Source: Voacanga thouarsii (Eukaryota; Streptophyta; Magnoliopsida; Gentianales; Apocynaceae). From it: a stretch of 64,000 nucleotides of DNA. Position 1 is the stretch's first letter, and every line of letters begins with the position of its first letter. The DNA lies in the NCBI GenBank assembly GCA_026120185.1, contig JANUWF010001660.1, positions 789,001-853,000 of the forward strand, read 5' to 3'. The translations under genes were made by a program, and so were the position numbers. The notes under the pieces are model-generated. The model was not told where the DNA came from, ran no database searches, and was given only the letters and a program-made list of their open reading frames with translations. Below, one piece after another: positions 24,268-35,996 of this stretch.

Positions 24268-24515
24268 TGTGAGACCCTAGTTGAAACCAACCTTAGAGTA
24301 AGGGGGTTGGGATGCATATCATATTTTCTCGCATGCATAAATATATTCTTATATGATTTTATGTGCATTGGATATGTGATTTGTAGTCTAAATGGCATAA
24401 TTATGTTTATTGAGTAAGAAGGGCAAAATGGTAATTTTTGCTTGAGGTGAAAATAGGTAGATAGTTTGAGGATTAAATAGGAAAAATATTTGGGAGAGAA
24501 AATAAGAACAAGAGT

Positions 24516-24585
24516 TGTTGTAGTGTTGTGGTTAGAGCTTTGGAATTTATTCTTGAGGTCTGGGGTTCAAATTCCATCATTGGAG
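24516..24585 (+). other. tRNA-like A-box/B-box module, 5' LTR of B
   Basis: The A-box-like TTGTGGTTAGAGC is followed by the B-box-like GGGTTCAAATTCC at 24563-24575, at the same offset from the LTR start as in the other copies. Confidence 0.5.
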
Positions 24586-26166
24586 TTTAGCATGATTAAA
24601 TTTTTATTTTTGTTTGGGAAGGCTATATTTCAGCCTTATATGCTTTAGGGAAGAGTAGGGGTGTTGCCCTCGGGGAGACATGATGGAAATGTCCTAATCC
24701 TACTCTTGTGCCCTACAAAAATTTCTAAGAGATTCATACACTTCTTGATCTCTAGCTTTCCTTAATTCTTAATCAATTAGGTTGAGTAATTTATCTTAGC
24801 CATTTTGTTTCCAGACAATTCCAGCAAGGTTCTGTGAGGTTTAGGTTTCGAAAATGGCTATGAATGAGTTATCTTGTGGCCGAAAATGGGAAGGAGTTTT
24901 GGGGAGGTTCCCAAGAGAATTAATCTCCATGGTTGAACCTTCAAAACTCCAGCCTAGCTGTGTTCATTTCCTTCATGTTGTAAACTGAAAATTTTCCAGC
25001 TTCTTGTATAGTTCAAGTGTCGAAAATTTCAGCCATCATTTTCCTCCCAAATGCTGCCAGAAAAATGGCCATTTCACTCAGCTTGAAGATTGAAAATCTC
25101 AGCCAAAACCGAGCTACACAAAATCTGTGCAAACAAGAAAATTTTCTGGGCAACTTCCGCAGCTTTGGTGATCCAAAACCAAGCTGTTTCTTCCAGTTTT
25201 TCACTCAGCATCTTAGCCACATTTTTCCTCCATAAAGAAGCTAGAAACCAGCCTTGAAAGACCTCTAAATACCCCTTCAAATCTTCTGCAAGTTAACTGG
25301 AAAATGGCAGCAAAATCTGCCCAGAAAAATTCCAACAAACTTGCGAAATCTGTTCAGGATTTTTCCAGCCATGCTTCTTCTTTAGCCTTGTCCAAAACCT
25401 CCACCATTTCTCTATACAAACTCCCCTTGAACAGCCATGAACTGAGCTTCATCATCTTCCCCAGCATTCTACTCAAAAACCAGTCCATGGCTCCTCCTAA
25501 AATATCTCCATCAATCCCTCCAATCAAGCAATTGATTGGAGACCAAAATTCCAACAATCATATTCAGTAAACTACCATAAATCATCCCTCAAACAACCAG
25601 AAATCCCTTTTCCACTCTATATTTTCGGCCACCGTTAAGCCCCTTCAAACAGCTTTCATCCCCGCAAAAAACCTTGATCAACCAACCGGCCATTAGAGCT
25701 TCCAAAAGCTCTCCATTGACCAAGATCTTCTTACCATATTTTGTTTCCAAAATTGATTCCCTAAAATATTCTTTTTGGATTTCAAACAACCAGCCTTCCT
25801 TTTCCTTTCAAATCAGAAAATTCAATTACCAAAAGCTATTCAAACAATTCGGCCACTTTCTTCCACAGAATTTCGGCCAGCTTCAACCAAATCCTCTCTA
25901 TTCTATCCAAACCAAGAACACCTACTAGCCTTCTCATGCCTAAGACCACTCCCAAACCTCTCCACCCAATCTTTTCCAAAAACTCCAGATCACACCTACT
26001 CAATCCCTTGAAATCACTTCTGTAATTTTTAACATCAAATACCGAAATCAAAGTCTCTGTTTTGGATAAAAAATCAATATTTTCATGAAGGCTCAAGAAA
26101 ACCTTCAACGTAAGCATGGTCAATCACCTCCATCTTCACTCATTTTCAACTCCTAATGAAAATATG

Positions 26167-26205
26167 TATATATAAACATACTAATGAACTCTCTCTCTCC
26201 CTTTC
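26167..26205 (+). promoter_or_regulatory. Candidate pol II core promoter, 5' LTR of B
   Basis: TATATATAAAC (26167-26177) is followed about 12 bases later by a CTCTCTCTC tract, a TATA plus pyrimidine-patch layout common in plant promoters. The block is alignable in all LTR copies and intact in both LTRs of B. If it is the promoter, the leader is about 2.35 kb long inside the LTR. Confidence 0.5.
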
Positions 26206-26318
26206 TTGGCTGAATGGTTACTTCAACCCCGGCCATATTTTTTTCTTCTCTCTTGTCGGATCAAGTCTCCTAAGAGTAAGGATTCCTTCGAAACTACTCC
26301 AAGGTAGTCATCAATCAA

Positions 26319-28280
26319 GTAAGCCTCTTCAACCTTCTCTTTAAATTCTAGATTCATGTCTCTAGGATGATATTGGAAGGAGATGGATTATGATTAGGGT
26401 TCAAGCATGTGTTGTTGTGATGAATTGAGATTGAAGTATGAATAAATGTGTGTAAATGAAGAAAATGGGATTGATGCTTGAGTTGATTGTCTTGGTTGAT
26501 TGTATGACGTCTTTAGGGTTTTGTTGCATGCTCTTCATGTCATGAGTAGTATGATTGAATAGGCATGTTAGAGATTATGTCACATTTGGTGAATAGGATT
26601 TATGTTCATGTATTCTTGTTAAGGCCATGATTATGTTTATGTTAGTAGAGTTTAGATCATGTGTTGGTAGCCTTGGATCTATATTTTTATTCTTGATTTG
26701 GATGTTTGATGATTGGTGTGGAGTATATGATTCATGATTGTGGTTAGCAAGTGGAAATATGATCATGAGCTTGTTGTCCCTACGCTAATTTTATTTCATC
26801 AATGAAATGATTAATACTATAACTTCTTCTAGTAAATTTCAAAAACCCTAGGAAAGGTGGATTTGGACTATTTTACATAAAATAAGGATATTTTAGTCAA
26901 ATAAATGATAGCTTTTATTAAAGAAATAAAATATATAGATATTATAAAAAATAATAATATCAAATAAAGCCTTTTATATAAATAATCATAATAAGTAAAA
27001 TATTAATTTTGTAAATTTTATATTCATAAATACTATTAAGATTTATTTATTGCCTTTTAATCAAAACCCACTAAAATTTACTTACAACTAGTTTTAGTTA
27101 CTAATTATTTTCTCGTAATTAATTATTAATAGATTATTATTTTACATAAAACTACTTAGGACCCTTCATCAAATAAACTCGTAATATATTTATAGCAAGA
27201 TTTAAACCTAGAACTTATTGGTACCTAATTCCCAAAACCCTAATTATTTTAGTATCAAACTAGAATTATCTTATAAACCCTTTTATTTATTATCTAGCCT
27301 TAAAGCTTGGGATACTAGGATCATGGTTGTAGCAAGTTGAGCTAGAATTATTTGTGAAAGTGAAATTTGACTTGAGTTTAATTATGATTTATATTTACCC
27401 CATGCGGGGTTAGGTCAGTTGTTGGAGACCTTTATTGTGAGCAAGGATCAGGTAAACTCCTGCATAAAACTTGTTAATGTAAAATGGTTATTATGGCAAG
27501 CCAAATGTGGAGTGCGTGGACAATTACTTCTGTAAAGGCAATTGTGGATGGTCTCCTTATTCATTTCAGTCAAACAAATTATTTGAAAATCAACAAGAAG
27601 TTTTACACAAACCCTAAACTTTTTCTAAAACCAACTTTGTCCCAAACTTTGAAAATCCTTGATTGCCATTTTCAAGTGGAGCTATGTTTTATTTAGTTTC
27701 TCCCAAGTGAGGAGCTATGTTTTATTCAGTTTGCTCCCAAGTGGGATAAATTACGTTGAGTACTCAATGAGAGGGGACTGCTAGGACTAGTCTTTGTCGG
27801 GCTTGGGTAAGTCTCTCAGTAGGTGGCCATCTCTGAGGGGTAAGTCCCTCCTTGATAAGATGTCAGTTCAGTAGGTCGCGCCGGTCCGAGCTTGCAATTT
27901 TCAGTCAAGTGGACTGTGTATTACCGGAATGGACAACCGGTTTTATTTGGGTGTAGAGATGGAGGAGTATCTTACCCGGTAGGACGATCACCTACTTTTT
28001 GTCAGTCTGCTCAAAGTGTGGCATTCTGACCGTTGTATGGTTATAGGGCCTAACGTGTGGTAACCCATGGCCACCCTTTTTAGTGGTTGATTTATTTGTA
28101 CATGTATGGTTGAATAAGCCAAAATACCACTCTTGGTTTTAACTATGGTTTATTGCTAGCCAGTATTTTTCTTATGAAATTCTTACACCTTGCATTCATA
28201 GACTATTTTTACTGAACACCCAAAGCATACACGGACTTACTGAGATTTTTATCTCATCACCTTTTTTACCATGATTTCAG
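26319..28280 (+). other. Candidate intron in the LTR leader (element B)
   Basis: A donor-like GTAAGC (26319) and an acceptor-like ATGATTTCAG (ending 28280) frame 1962 bases downstream of the TATA box. Equivalent sites in A (GTAAGT 4595, AG 6551) and C (46099, 48148) give 1957 and 2050 bases. In B's 3' LTR the donor is GTATAG. Splicing is an inference. Confidence 0.3.
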
Positions 28281-28548
28281 GTCGATCCTGCTGTGGGGAT
28301 GGGTTGCTAGTGTTGTCTGCCTTAGAAGAGATTTTGTTATCTATTTTTATGTAATGCTTTGGAGAGTTGAGAGTGAATAATTTTTATTTTGGATTTGTTT
28401 TGAATTCCTGGATTGAATAAGTTTTAAGTTTAAAGTATTATTTTTATTCTATTATTTTGATTGTGTGACCTAATTATAAAGACCACTTGTCCTTTGGACG
28501 GGGCGATATTCCCGGTCCTATTGGGCCTAGGTAGCGGGGTATTACAAA

Positions 28549-28559
28549 TGGTATCAGAG
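28549..28559 (+). promoter_or_regulatory. Primer-binding site, initiator-Met tRNA (element B)
   Basis: TGGTATCAGAG lies two bases after the LTR end. It is the standard plant PBS complementary to the 3' end of initiator-Met tRNA. Confidence 0.95.
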
Positions 28560-28644
28560 AGTAAGTTTAGGCAAATATTGATAGTATATGTTCTAATTAT
28601 TTAAGATGAAATCTTTATCTAACCTATCTTCTTTATGTTGTAGG

Positions 28645-29107
28645 ATGGTTAGAATGCTTAGAACCCCAAGAAAGAAGCAGCAGTGGCATCCTCCTATTCC
28701 TATATACCCAGAACACCTTCCAGTTCCAGCCTGCCCCTCAGCCAGTTATCCCTTTGGAGGATAGCAGTGATGATGAGGTCCCGATCCATGAGCCACCCCC
28801 AATCCTAGTGATAGACATAAGTTTTAACAGTGAAGATGAGGAGATAGCCGTGGAGCATGTACCCCACTCTCCTAGTCCCGTAGTGGACTTATCAGCAGGT
28901 AGTGATGACCCGGGGGAGATAGATTATGAGTCTCCACCTAGGCCTTTTTTCATTCCTCCTCCCAGCCGAGTTGAGCCCGGGGAGAGTTCTAGGCGCCTCG
29001 GGAAGGAGCCAATAGAGGGGTTTGCCAGTGGGGTTGGGGTAGACTTTTCTAAGAACCGTGGGGGATGGTTGTATGAGGCTGATTTTGAGGGTTCTGATGA
29101 AAACTAG
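28645..29107 (+). pseudogene. Acidic, proline-rich ORF between PBS and gag (element B)
   Basis: I do not recognise this protein. The probable start at 28645 gives a basic N terminus (MVRMLRTPRKKQQWHPPIPI). One frameshift near 28710 leads into the frame QFQPAPQPVIPLEDSSDDE, which stays open for over 350 bases to the TAG at 29105-29107. The rest is rich in Asp, Glu, Pro and Ser (VPIHEPPPILVID, then PSPVVDLSAGSDDPGEIDYE and PFFIPPPSRVEPGESSRR), ending GGWLYEADFEGSDEN. Total length would be about 155 residues. Just before the ATG, TTTATGTTGTAG resembles a splice acceptor. Gag begins 311 bases downstream in a different frame. A disordered acidic protein ahead of gag is unusual for this clade; an extended gag leader is the alternative reading. 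Confidence 0.55.
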
Positions 29108-29417
29108 AGGACTAAGAGTTATTTTGATCCAGATGTTTATTTATTTATTATTTTTTGTGAACTTTTATGTTGTGAATTTTTAATTCTGTTTTCTGTTAGA
29201 ATTTTGAATATATGCAAATCAATATTTGAAAGAGAATTTATGAGCAGTTAATTTTAAATTTATGCAAATCAAGATTTGAAAGAGAATTTATGATCAATTC
29301 TTTAGACAAAACTTGCATCTGATTTCCTTTTTATTTATATCTGATTGTGAATGCATGTGCAACTAAAATGTTTTAATCCTTGAATGCATACACTTATCAT
29401 TTGGGGTATGGTTTAGA

Positions 29418-30500
29418 ATGGCACCTAAGCGCCGTGTAGCTTTATCAGGCAGAAGGATTCCAGAGGCAGATCATGTGGCACCAGAAGTTGAGATAGCTCA
29501 GATGCAATTACCCAACCGGGGTAATGGGAGTCAACCAGAGATAGGAATGGCGTTTGAAGCACCAGTTGATGTGTCAATGGGCCAAGCATTCACTAACATG
29601 GCAGAGATTCTGCAGACATTGACTGAACGGAGGAACCCCAAGGGAGAAGATGAGGCGTTAGAACGGTTTTTGATGTTTCAACCACCAGTCTTCTTGGGCA
29701 AAGTTGAGCAAGACCAGAAGGTAGAACAATGGATCGAGCAAATGGAGGATATATTTGCAACGATCCAGTACACCGAGGAACAGATGGTTAAGTTTGTGGC
29801 ATTCCGTTTGAGAAGTCCAACTTGGGCATGGTGGTAGCAGATTCAAGACGACTGGGAGATGGTCGAACAGGAATGGACGTGGTCCAATTTCGCTGAAGTC
29901 TTCAGAGCGAAGTACATCCTTCAGTGGGTAGTGGAAAAGTGGGAGGATAAATTTTAGAACTTGAAGCAAGAAAGCATGTCAATGACCCAGTACGCAGCAT
30001 GGTTCACCCAGTTGTCGAAGTACTATAAGAGATTGGTGGACACCAAGCAGAATAGGACGAGGTAGTTTGTCAAAGGGCTGAGGCCGGAATTAAGGAGGGC
30101 ATTGGCACCTTCTCCACCGACGACCTATTCTGGGGCCGTAGACGCAGCTACCCGAACTGAAAATGAGGACTACAGTAGGATGGCGGTAAGGCCTTTCCAA
30201 CCGCCAAGGCAGCCGCAGGGACATTTCCAAGGGCAGCAATCCAACAAGCGCCCCGCCAACAACCAGTAGCAGAATCGGGGAAAGCAAGCTCGAACAACCC
30301 CAGTTGGTCCTGCCCAAAACCTTCCATCATGCCGACAGTGTGGGAAAAAGAGCCGCACAGAGAAGAACTATTGGTCCAAAGGAGGTGAACGTAAATGTTT
30401 TCACTGCGGCGACCCGAACTAGCTGCGGAACACCTGCCCTAAGTTGCAACGAGTCAGGCAAGGAAATCCGACTTAGAATCCGGGGCACAATAGAACTAAC
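29418..30500 (+). pseudogene. Gag with zinc knuckles (element B)
   Basis: Gag packages element RNA. It starts MAPKRRVALSGRRIPEADHV and contains the Tekay-type capsid core: FLMFQPPVFLGKVEQDQKVE then WIEQMEDIFATIQYTEEQMV, KFVAFRLRSPTWAWW, WSNFAEVFRAKYI and TQYAAWFTQLSKYYKRL. The nucleocapsid part follows: a QPPRQPQGHFQGQQ stretch and two zinc-knuckle remnants, CRQCGKKSRTEKNY (last Cys replaced by Tyr) and CFHCGDPN..LRNTC. The frame is held from 29418 to about 30500, but stops occur at 29835, 29955, 30063, 30267, 30420 and 30474. At least three can be read as C-to-T changes of glutamine codons. The first stop would leave a 139-residue peptide, so gag is dead. Confidence 0.9.
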
Positions 30501-30503
30501 ACT

Positions 30504-31149
30504 ATGGGAGCATCCGGGAGTGGAGCACCGAAGCCGCAAGTGAAAGCCAAGGTATTTGCTCCTAACAGAGAGGAGGTTAGGACCGATGTGGCAGTTGTGG
30601 ATGGTACGTTTACTATCCAAGGACGTTCCATTAATGCATTGATAGATCCTGGCTCTACTCATTCCTATTTAAACAAGATATGTGCATGTCATTCGGGTTG
30701 GGATGGAGTGGATATACCTTTTACTCTAGTGATAAGCACCTTTGGGAAAAATGGTGCAAGCGGATCAGTATGTGAAAAATTGTAAAATTGATGTGGGGAG
30801 ACAAAGCCAGGAGGGAGATTTAATAGCATTAGATATTGAAGATTATGATTTGATATTGGGAATGGACTGGTTAGCCAAGCATGGGGCTAGGGTAGACTGT
30901 AAGAATAAATCAGTCCAATTCATCAGACCGGGTTGTGATGTGTTGGAGTTTGATGGCAAGAAGGTAAAGGAATTAAAGTATTCGATAGCGGGGGCTAAGG
31001 CCTGGAAATTGCTGAAACAAGGATGTCAAGAGTACTTGGCTTACGTGATAAACAATCCGAAGGACCAGTGCACTCTAGAGGACACCGAGGTAGTGAAGGA
31101 TTTCCTCGACGTGTTCCCAGTGGAACTTACTTCTCTACCTCCCGGCTGA
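30504..31149 (+). pseudogene. Retroviral-type aspartic protease and linker (element B)
   Basis: The protease cuts the Gag-Pol polyprotein. TIQGRSINALIDPGSTHSYL carries the active-site Asp in the DPGST form common in this clade, and DLILGMDWLAKHGARVDC is the conserved second block after the flap. A single-base frameshift in the run GGGAAAAATGG near 30750 separates the active-site part from the second block. The linker to RT (CTLEDTEVVKDFLDVFPVEL) is clear. The frame ends at a TGA (31147) inside [12 protein letters not shown], where a CGA arginine codon is the likely ancestor. Confidence 0.9.
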
Positions 31150-31767
31150 GAAGTGGAATTCACCATCGACTTAGTTCCGGGAGCAGAACCAATATCTCGA
31201 ACCCCGTACCGGATGGTACCGGCAGAGCTGAAAGAGCTAAAAGAACAGTTAGAAGAGTTAGTGAGGCAAGGCTACATCAGGCCTAGCACGTCGCCCTAGG
31301 GAGCGCCTGCGCTGTTTGTGATAAAGAAGGACAGGACTTTGAGACTGTGTATCAACTATCGGGGTTTGAACAACTTGACGATCAAGAACAAGTATCCCCT
31401 ACTACTGATCGACAAGCTGTTCGACCAGTTGCAAGGATCCAACTGCTACTCCAAATTGGACCTAAGGCAAGGGTACTACCAAATGTAGATAAAAGAGGAG
31501 GATATCCCTAAGACGGTCTTTAACACCAGATATGGGCATTATGAGTTCGTGGTAATGCCGTTCAGGGTAACCAATGCTCCAGCAGTATTCATGGACTTGA
31601 TGCACCAAGTGTTCCGACTCTATCTGGACAAATTCGTGGTGATCTTTATCGACGACATTCTGATCTACTCCAAAAGTCCAAAGGAGCATGCGGGGCATCT
31701 AAAGCTCGTGTTGGAAAAGCTATGGGAACACAAGCTGTACACCAAGTTTAGCAAGTATGAATTCTAG
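31150..31767 (+). pseudogene. Reverse transcriptase (element B)
   Basis: Conserved RT blocks in order: [74 protein letters not shown] (first catalytic Asp), [39 protein letters not shown] and [13 protein letters not shown] (the two other active-site Asp). Stops: TAG at 31297 where RPSTSP.GAP implies Trp, TAG at 31486 where QM.IKEED implies Gln, and TAG at 31765 where EF.LDSV implies Trp. RLCINY carries Asn where RMCIDYR is usual. All three stops fit C-to-T on one or the other strand. Confidence 0.93.
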
Positions 31768-32448
31768 CTGGACAGTGTATGTTTCTTGGCCATGTGGTGA
31801 CCAATGAGGGAATCAAGGTAGACCCAGCAAAGGTTGAAGCGGTATCGGACTGGAAGCATCCGGAGAACATCACCGAGATTCAAAGTTTCTTAGAATTGGC
31901 TAGTTACTACAGGAGATTCATCAAAGGGTTTTCAATGCTTGCATCACCTATGACCCGACTGCAGAGAAAGGACGTTCCATTTGTGTGGAGTGAGAAATGT
32001 GAGAAGAGTTTTCAAGAGCTAAAACAAAGATTAATGACAGCGCCGGTATTGAATCTGCCAGAGGAAGAAGCCTTACGCGCTGTATACCGATGCCTCGAAA
32101 GAAGGATTGGGAGTAGTATTGATGCAAGACCGGAAAGTGATCGCTTATGCTTCTTGGAAGTTGAGACCCCATGAAGTCAACTACCCTACTCATGATCTGG
32201 AACTGGAAGCCATTGTATTCATCATAATGAAATGGCGACACTACCTGTACGGAGCTGAATATGAAGTGTTCACCGACCACAAGAGTCTGAAGTACATCTT
32301 TACGCAGAAAGATCTGAATTTGAGGCAACGGAGATGGATGGAATTCTTAGAAGAGTACCGTTGTCTAATCAACTATCATCTCGGGAAGGCCAGCATTGTA
32401 GCTGACGCCCTGAGCAGAAAAGTTGGTATGGCCAAACTAAGAGCGTAA
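31768..32448 (+). pseudogene. RNase H domain (element B)
   Basis: Compared with the same region of element A, one base is missing near 31780 (before [20 protein letters not shown]) and two near 32065, so the domain is spread over three frames. The LYTDAS motif is lost by the second shift, but the catalytic-type residues in [25 protein letters not shown] and IVADALSRK are readable in the last frame. The TAA at 32446 falls after KLRA, where A has LKVQEMQ, so a CAA-to-TAA change is likely. [11 protein letters not shown] has Glu where A has Gly ([10 protein letters not shown]). Confidence 0.9.
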
Positions 32449-33967
32449 GAGATTCAAGTGGTTCAGGAAGTGTTGGACAGAAGGGTGAAAGTGCAAGAGA
32501 AGAGAATCGTTGTTAGCAACCTAAAGTTGGTACCGGATCTAAGATGAGAGATCGTGGAAGCTTAACAAAGCAACTCGGAGTTTCAGCTTTTCAAGGACAA
32601 AGAGCTCAAGCGGCCAGGCAGTGAATTTTGTAAAGACGAGGTGAGAGTTTTGCATTTCAGGGATCAGTTGTGTGTACCTAGAGAATAGCAATTGAAGGAC
32701 AGAATTTTAGAAGAGGCGCACAAGAGCAAGTACGCCATTCATCCGGCGGAGGTCAAGATGTACCACGATCTAAAGAGGGCCTATTGGTAGCCCAGAATGA
32801 AGTGGGTTGTGATCAAATACATCTTAACCTGTCTCACCCGCCAGAAACTCAAAGTGGAGCACAAGAAGTCAGCGGGACTATTGCAACCATTACCAGTACA
32901 GGAATGGAAGTGGGAGGAGGTGATCATGGATTTTGTCACCGGACTTCCTATGTCAAGGACCCAGAAAGACGCCATATTGGTAATGGTGGATCAATTTACC
33001 AAATCGGTTCATTTCATATCGGTGAATATAAGAGACTCAATGGGGAAGCTGGCTCAGACTTATGTGCGAGAAATAGTCCGACTGCATGGAGTACCTTCGA
33101 GTATTATATCTGATCGAGACCTGAGGTTTACGTCTCATTTCTAGGGTAAGTTTTAGTAAGCAATGGGGTCGAGTCTAAAGTTCAGTACGATGGTGTATCC
33201 GCAGACCGATGGGCAGTCAGAAAGGGTTATACAGATATTAGAGGATATGCTAAGGGCCTGTGTTCTGGATTTCGGGGATAAGTAGATCGAATGTGTACCA
33301 TATGCAGAACTGTCGTATAATAATAACTACCAAGCTTCAATTAGGATGGCACCGTATGAGGATTTGTATGGGCGCAAGTTCAGGTACCGCTATATTGGAG
33401 TTGGTTAGAAGATGGTCACGTAAGCAGAACCGGAGAAATCTGTGTCCAGGAGATGTTAGATAAAGTAAAGTTGATCAGGGAGAGGTTGAAGGTAGCTTAG
33501 AGCCGACAGAAGAGCTATGCGGGCAACTGGTGGAGAGAATTGGAGTTTCAAGTCGGGGATAGCGTATTTCTGAGATTGATGCCGAATAGGGGAATCTTAA
33601 AGCATCCGAAGGGTGGAAAGCTGAATCCGAGGTATTTGGGTCGTTCCCGATAAAGGAAAGGATTGGACTGGTAGTATACCGATTCGACTTGCCAGATGGA
33701 TTGATAGGAATTCATGATGTGTTTTATGTGTCACAGCTGAAGAAGTATAATGCTGATCCCGATCATGTCCTAAATAATGAGCCGTTGGTGTAGCCACCCG
33801 ATTTGAGCTATGTGGAGAAGCCCGTGCGAATATTAGACCGTAGTGTCAAAAATCTCTAGAACAAGTAGATACCGATGGTGAAAGTTCAGTGGGAGCGTCA
33901 TGGCTTGCAAGATGCCACGTGGGAATCAGAAGAGTAGGTTAAGCGGAAGTATCCCAATCTAAAATAG
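32449..33967 (+). pseudogene. Integrase with Tekay-type tail (element B)
   Basis: N-terminal zinc region: KYAIHPAEVKMYHDLKRAYW then [11 protein letters not shown], in which the second Cys is Arg. The catalytic core keeps MDFVTGLP (first Asp), IISDRDLRF (second Asp) and QSERVIQILE (Glu), so the D-D-E triad is readable, unlike in A. Stops replace Trp in YW.PRMK and HF.GKF and Gln in the next codons near 33153. A one-base deletion near 33380 and another near 33640 shift the frame. The tail reads SQLKKYNADPDHVLNNEPLV, EKPVRILDRSVK and VKVQWERHGLQDATWESEE, ending at a TAG (33965) shared with A. Confidence 0.9.
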
Positions 33968-33998
33968 AGGTATGCCAAAATTTCGCGACGAAATTCTT

Positions 33999-34013
33999 TT
34001 AAGGAGAAGAGGA
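33999..34013 (+). promoter_or_regulatory. Polypurine tract of element B
   Basis: TTAAGGAGAAGAGGA directly precedes the 3' LTR and aligns with the tract of element A. Confidence 0.85.
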
Positions 34014-35946
34014 TGTGAATCCCCAGTTGAAACCAACCTTAGAGTAAAGGAGTTGGGATACATATCATATTTTCTCACATGAATAAATACATTTTTATAT
34101 GATTTTATGTGCTTTGGATATGTGATTTGTAGTCTAGATGGCTTAATTGTGTTTATTGAGAAGAAGGGCAAAATGTTAATTTTTGCTTAACGTGAAAATA
34201 GGGAGATAGTTTGAGGATTAAATAGGAAAAATATTTGGAAGAGAAAATGAGAACAAGAGTTGTAGTGGTATAGTGGTTAGAGCTTTGGAATTTATTCTTG
34301 AGGTCTTGGGTTCAAATTCCATCATTGGAGTTTAGCATGATTAAATTTTTATTTTTGTTAGGGAAGGCTATATTTCGGACTTGTATACTTTAGGGAAGAG
34401 TAGGGGTGTTGCCCTAGGGGAGACATGATGGAAATGTCCTAATCCTATTCTTCTGCCCTACAAAAATTTCTAAGGGATTCATACCCTTCTTGATCTCTAG
34501 CTTTCCTTAATTCTTAATGAATTAGGTTAAGTAATTTATCTAAGCTATTTTGTTTCAAGAAAATTCCAGCAAGGTTTTGTGAGGTTTACATTTCAAAAAC
34601 GGCTATTAATGAGTTATCTTGCGGCCAAAAATGGGAATGAATTTTGGGAAGCTTCCCAAGAGAATTAACCTGCATGGTTGAACCTTCAAAACTCTAACCG
34701 AGTTGTGTTTATTTCCTTCATGTTGTAAACTGAAATTTTACCAGCTTCTTGTACAATTCAAGTGTCAAAAATTTCAGCAATCTTTTTCTCCCAAATGTTG
34801 CCAGAAAAATGGCCATTTCAATCAGCTTGAAGCTAGAAAATCTCAGCCACAACCGAGCTGCACAAAATCTGTGCAAACCAAAAAAATTTCTGGGCAACTT
34901 TCGCAGCTTTGGTGAACCTAAACCAAGCTGTTTCTTCCAGTTTTTCACCCAGCATCTTAGCCACATTTTTCCTCCATAAAGAAGCTAGAAACCAGCCTTG
35001 AAAGACTTCTAAATACCCATTCAAATCTTCTGCAAGCTGACTGGAAAATGGCAGCAAAATCTGCCCAGAAAAATTCCAACAAACTTGCGAAATCTGTTCA
35101 GGATTTTTCCAGCCTTGCTTCTTCTTCAGCCTTGTCCGAAAACTCCACCATTTTTCTATACAAACACCCCTTGAACAGCCATGAACTGAGCTTCATCATC
35201 TTCCCAAGTATTCTCCTAAAAACCAGTCCATGGCTGTTCCTAAAATATCAAAATCAATCCCTCCCATCAAGCCATTGATTGGAGACCAAAATCCCAGCAA
35301 TCATATTCAGTAAACTACCATAAATCATCCCTCAAACAACCAGAAATCCCTTTTGAACTCTATATTTTCGGCCATCGTTAAGCCCCTTCAAACAACTTTC
35401 ATCCTCGCAAAAAACCTTGATCAACCAGTCGGCCATTAGAGCTTCCAAAAGCTCTCCATTGACTAAGATCTTCTTACCATATTTTGTTTCCAAAATTGAT
35501 TCCCTAAAATATTCTTTTTGGATTTCAAACAACCAGCCTTGCTTTTTCCTTTCAAATCAGAAAATTCAATTACCAAAAGCTATTCAAACAATTCGGCCAC
35601 TCTCTTCCACAGAATTTCGGCCAGCTTCAACCAAATCCTCTCTATTCTATCCAAACCAAGAACACCTACTAGCCTTCTCATGCCTAAGACCACTCCCAAA
35701 CCTCTCCAATCTTTTCCAAAAACTCCAGATCACACCTACACAACCCCTTGAAACCATTCCTGCAATTTTTAACATCAAATACCGAAATCAAAGTCTCTCT
35801 TTTGGATAAAAAATCAGTATTTTCATGAAGGCTCAAGAACACCTTCAATGTAAGCTTGATCAATCACCTCCATCTTCACTCATCTTCAACTCCTAATGAA
35901 AATATGTATATATAAACATACTAATGAACTCTCTTTTTCTCTCTTT

Positions 35947-35996
<50 letters not shown>

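Larger units (their letters stand above)
24268..28546 (+). repeat. 5' LTR of element B (4279 bp)
   Basis: It runs from TGTGAGACCC to GGGGTATTACA. Compared with the 3' LTR it has a much shorter CT tract after the TATA box. The frames at 25013-26123 on either strand are conserved only because the two LTRs are copies; they differ in A and C and are not genes. Confidence 0.95.
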
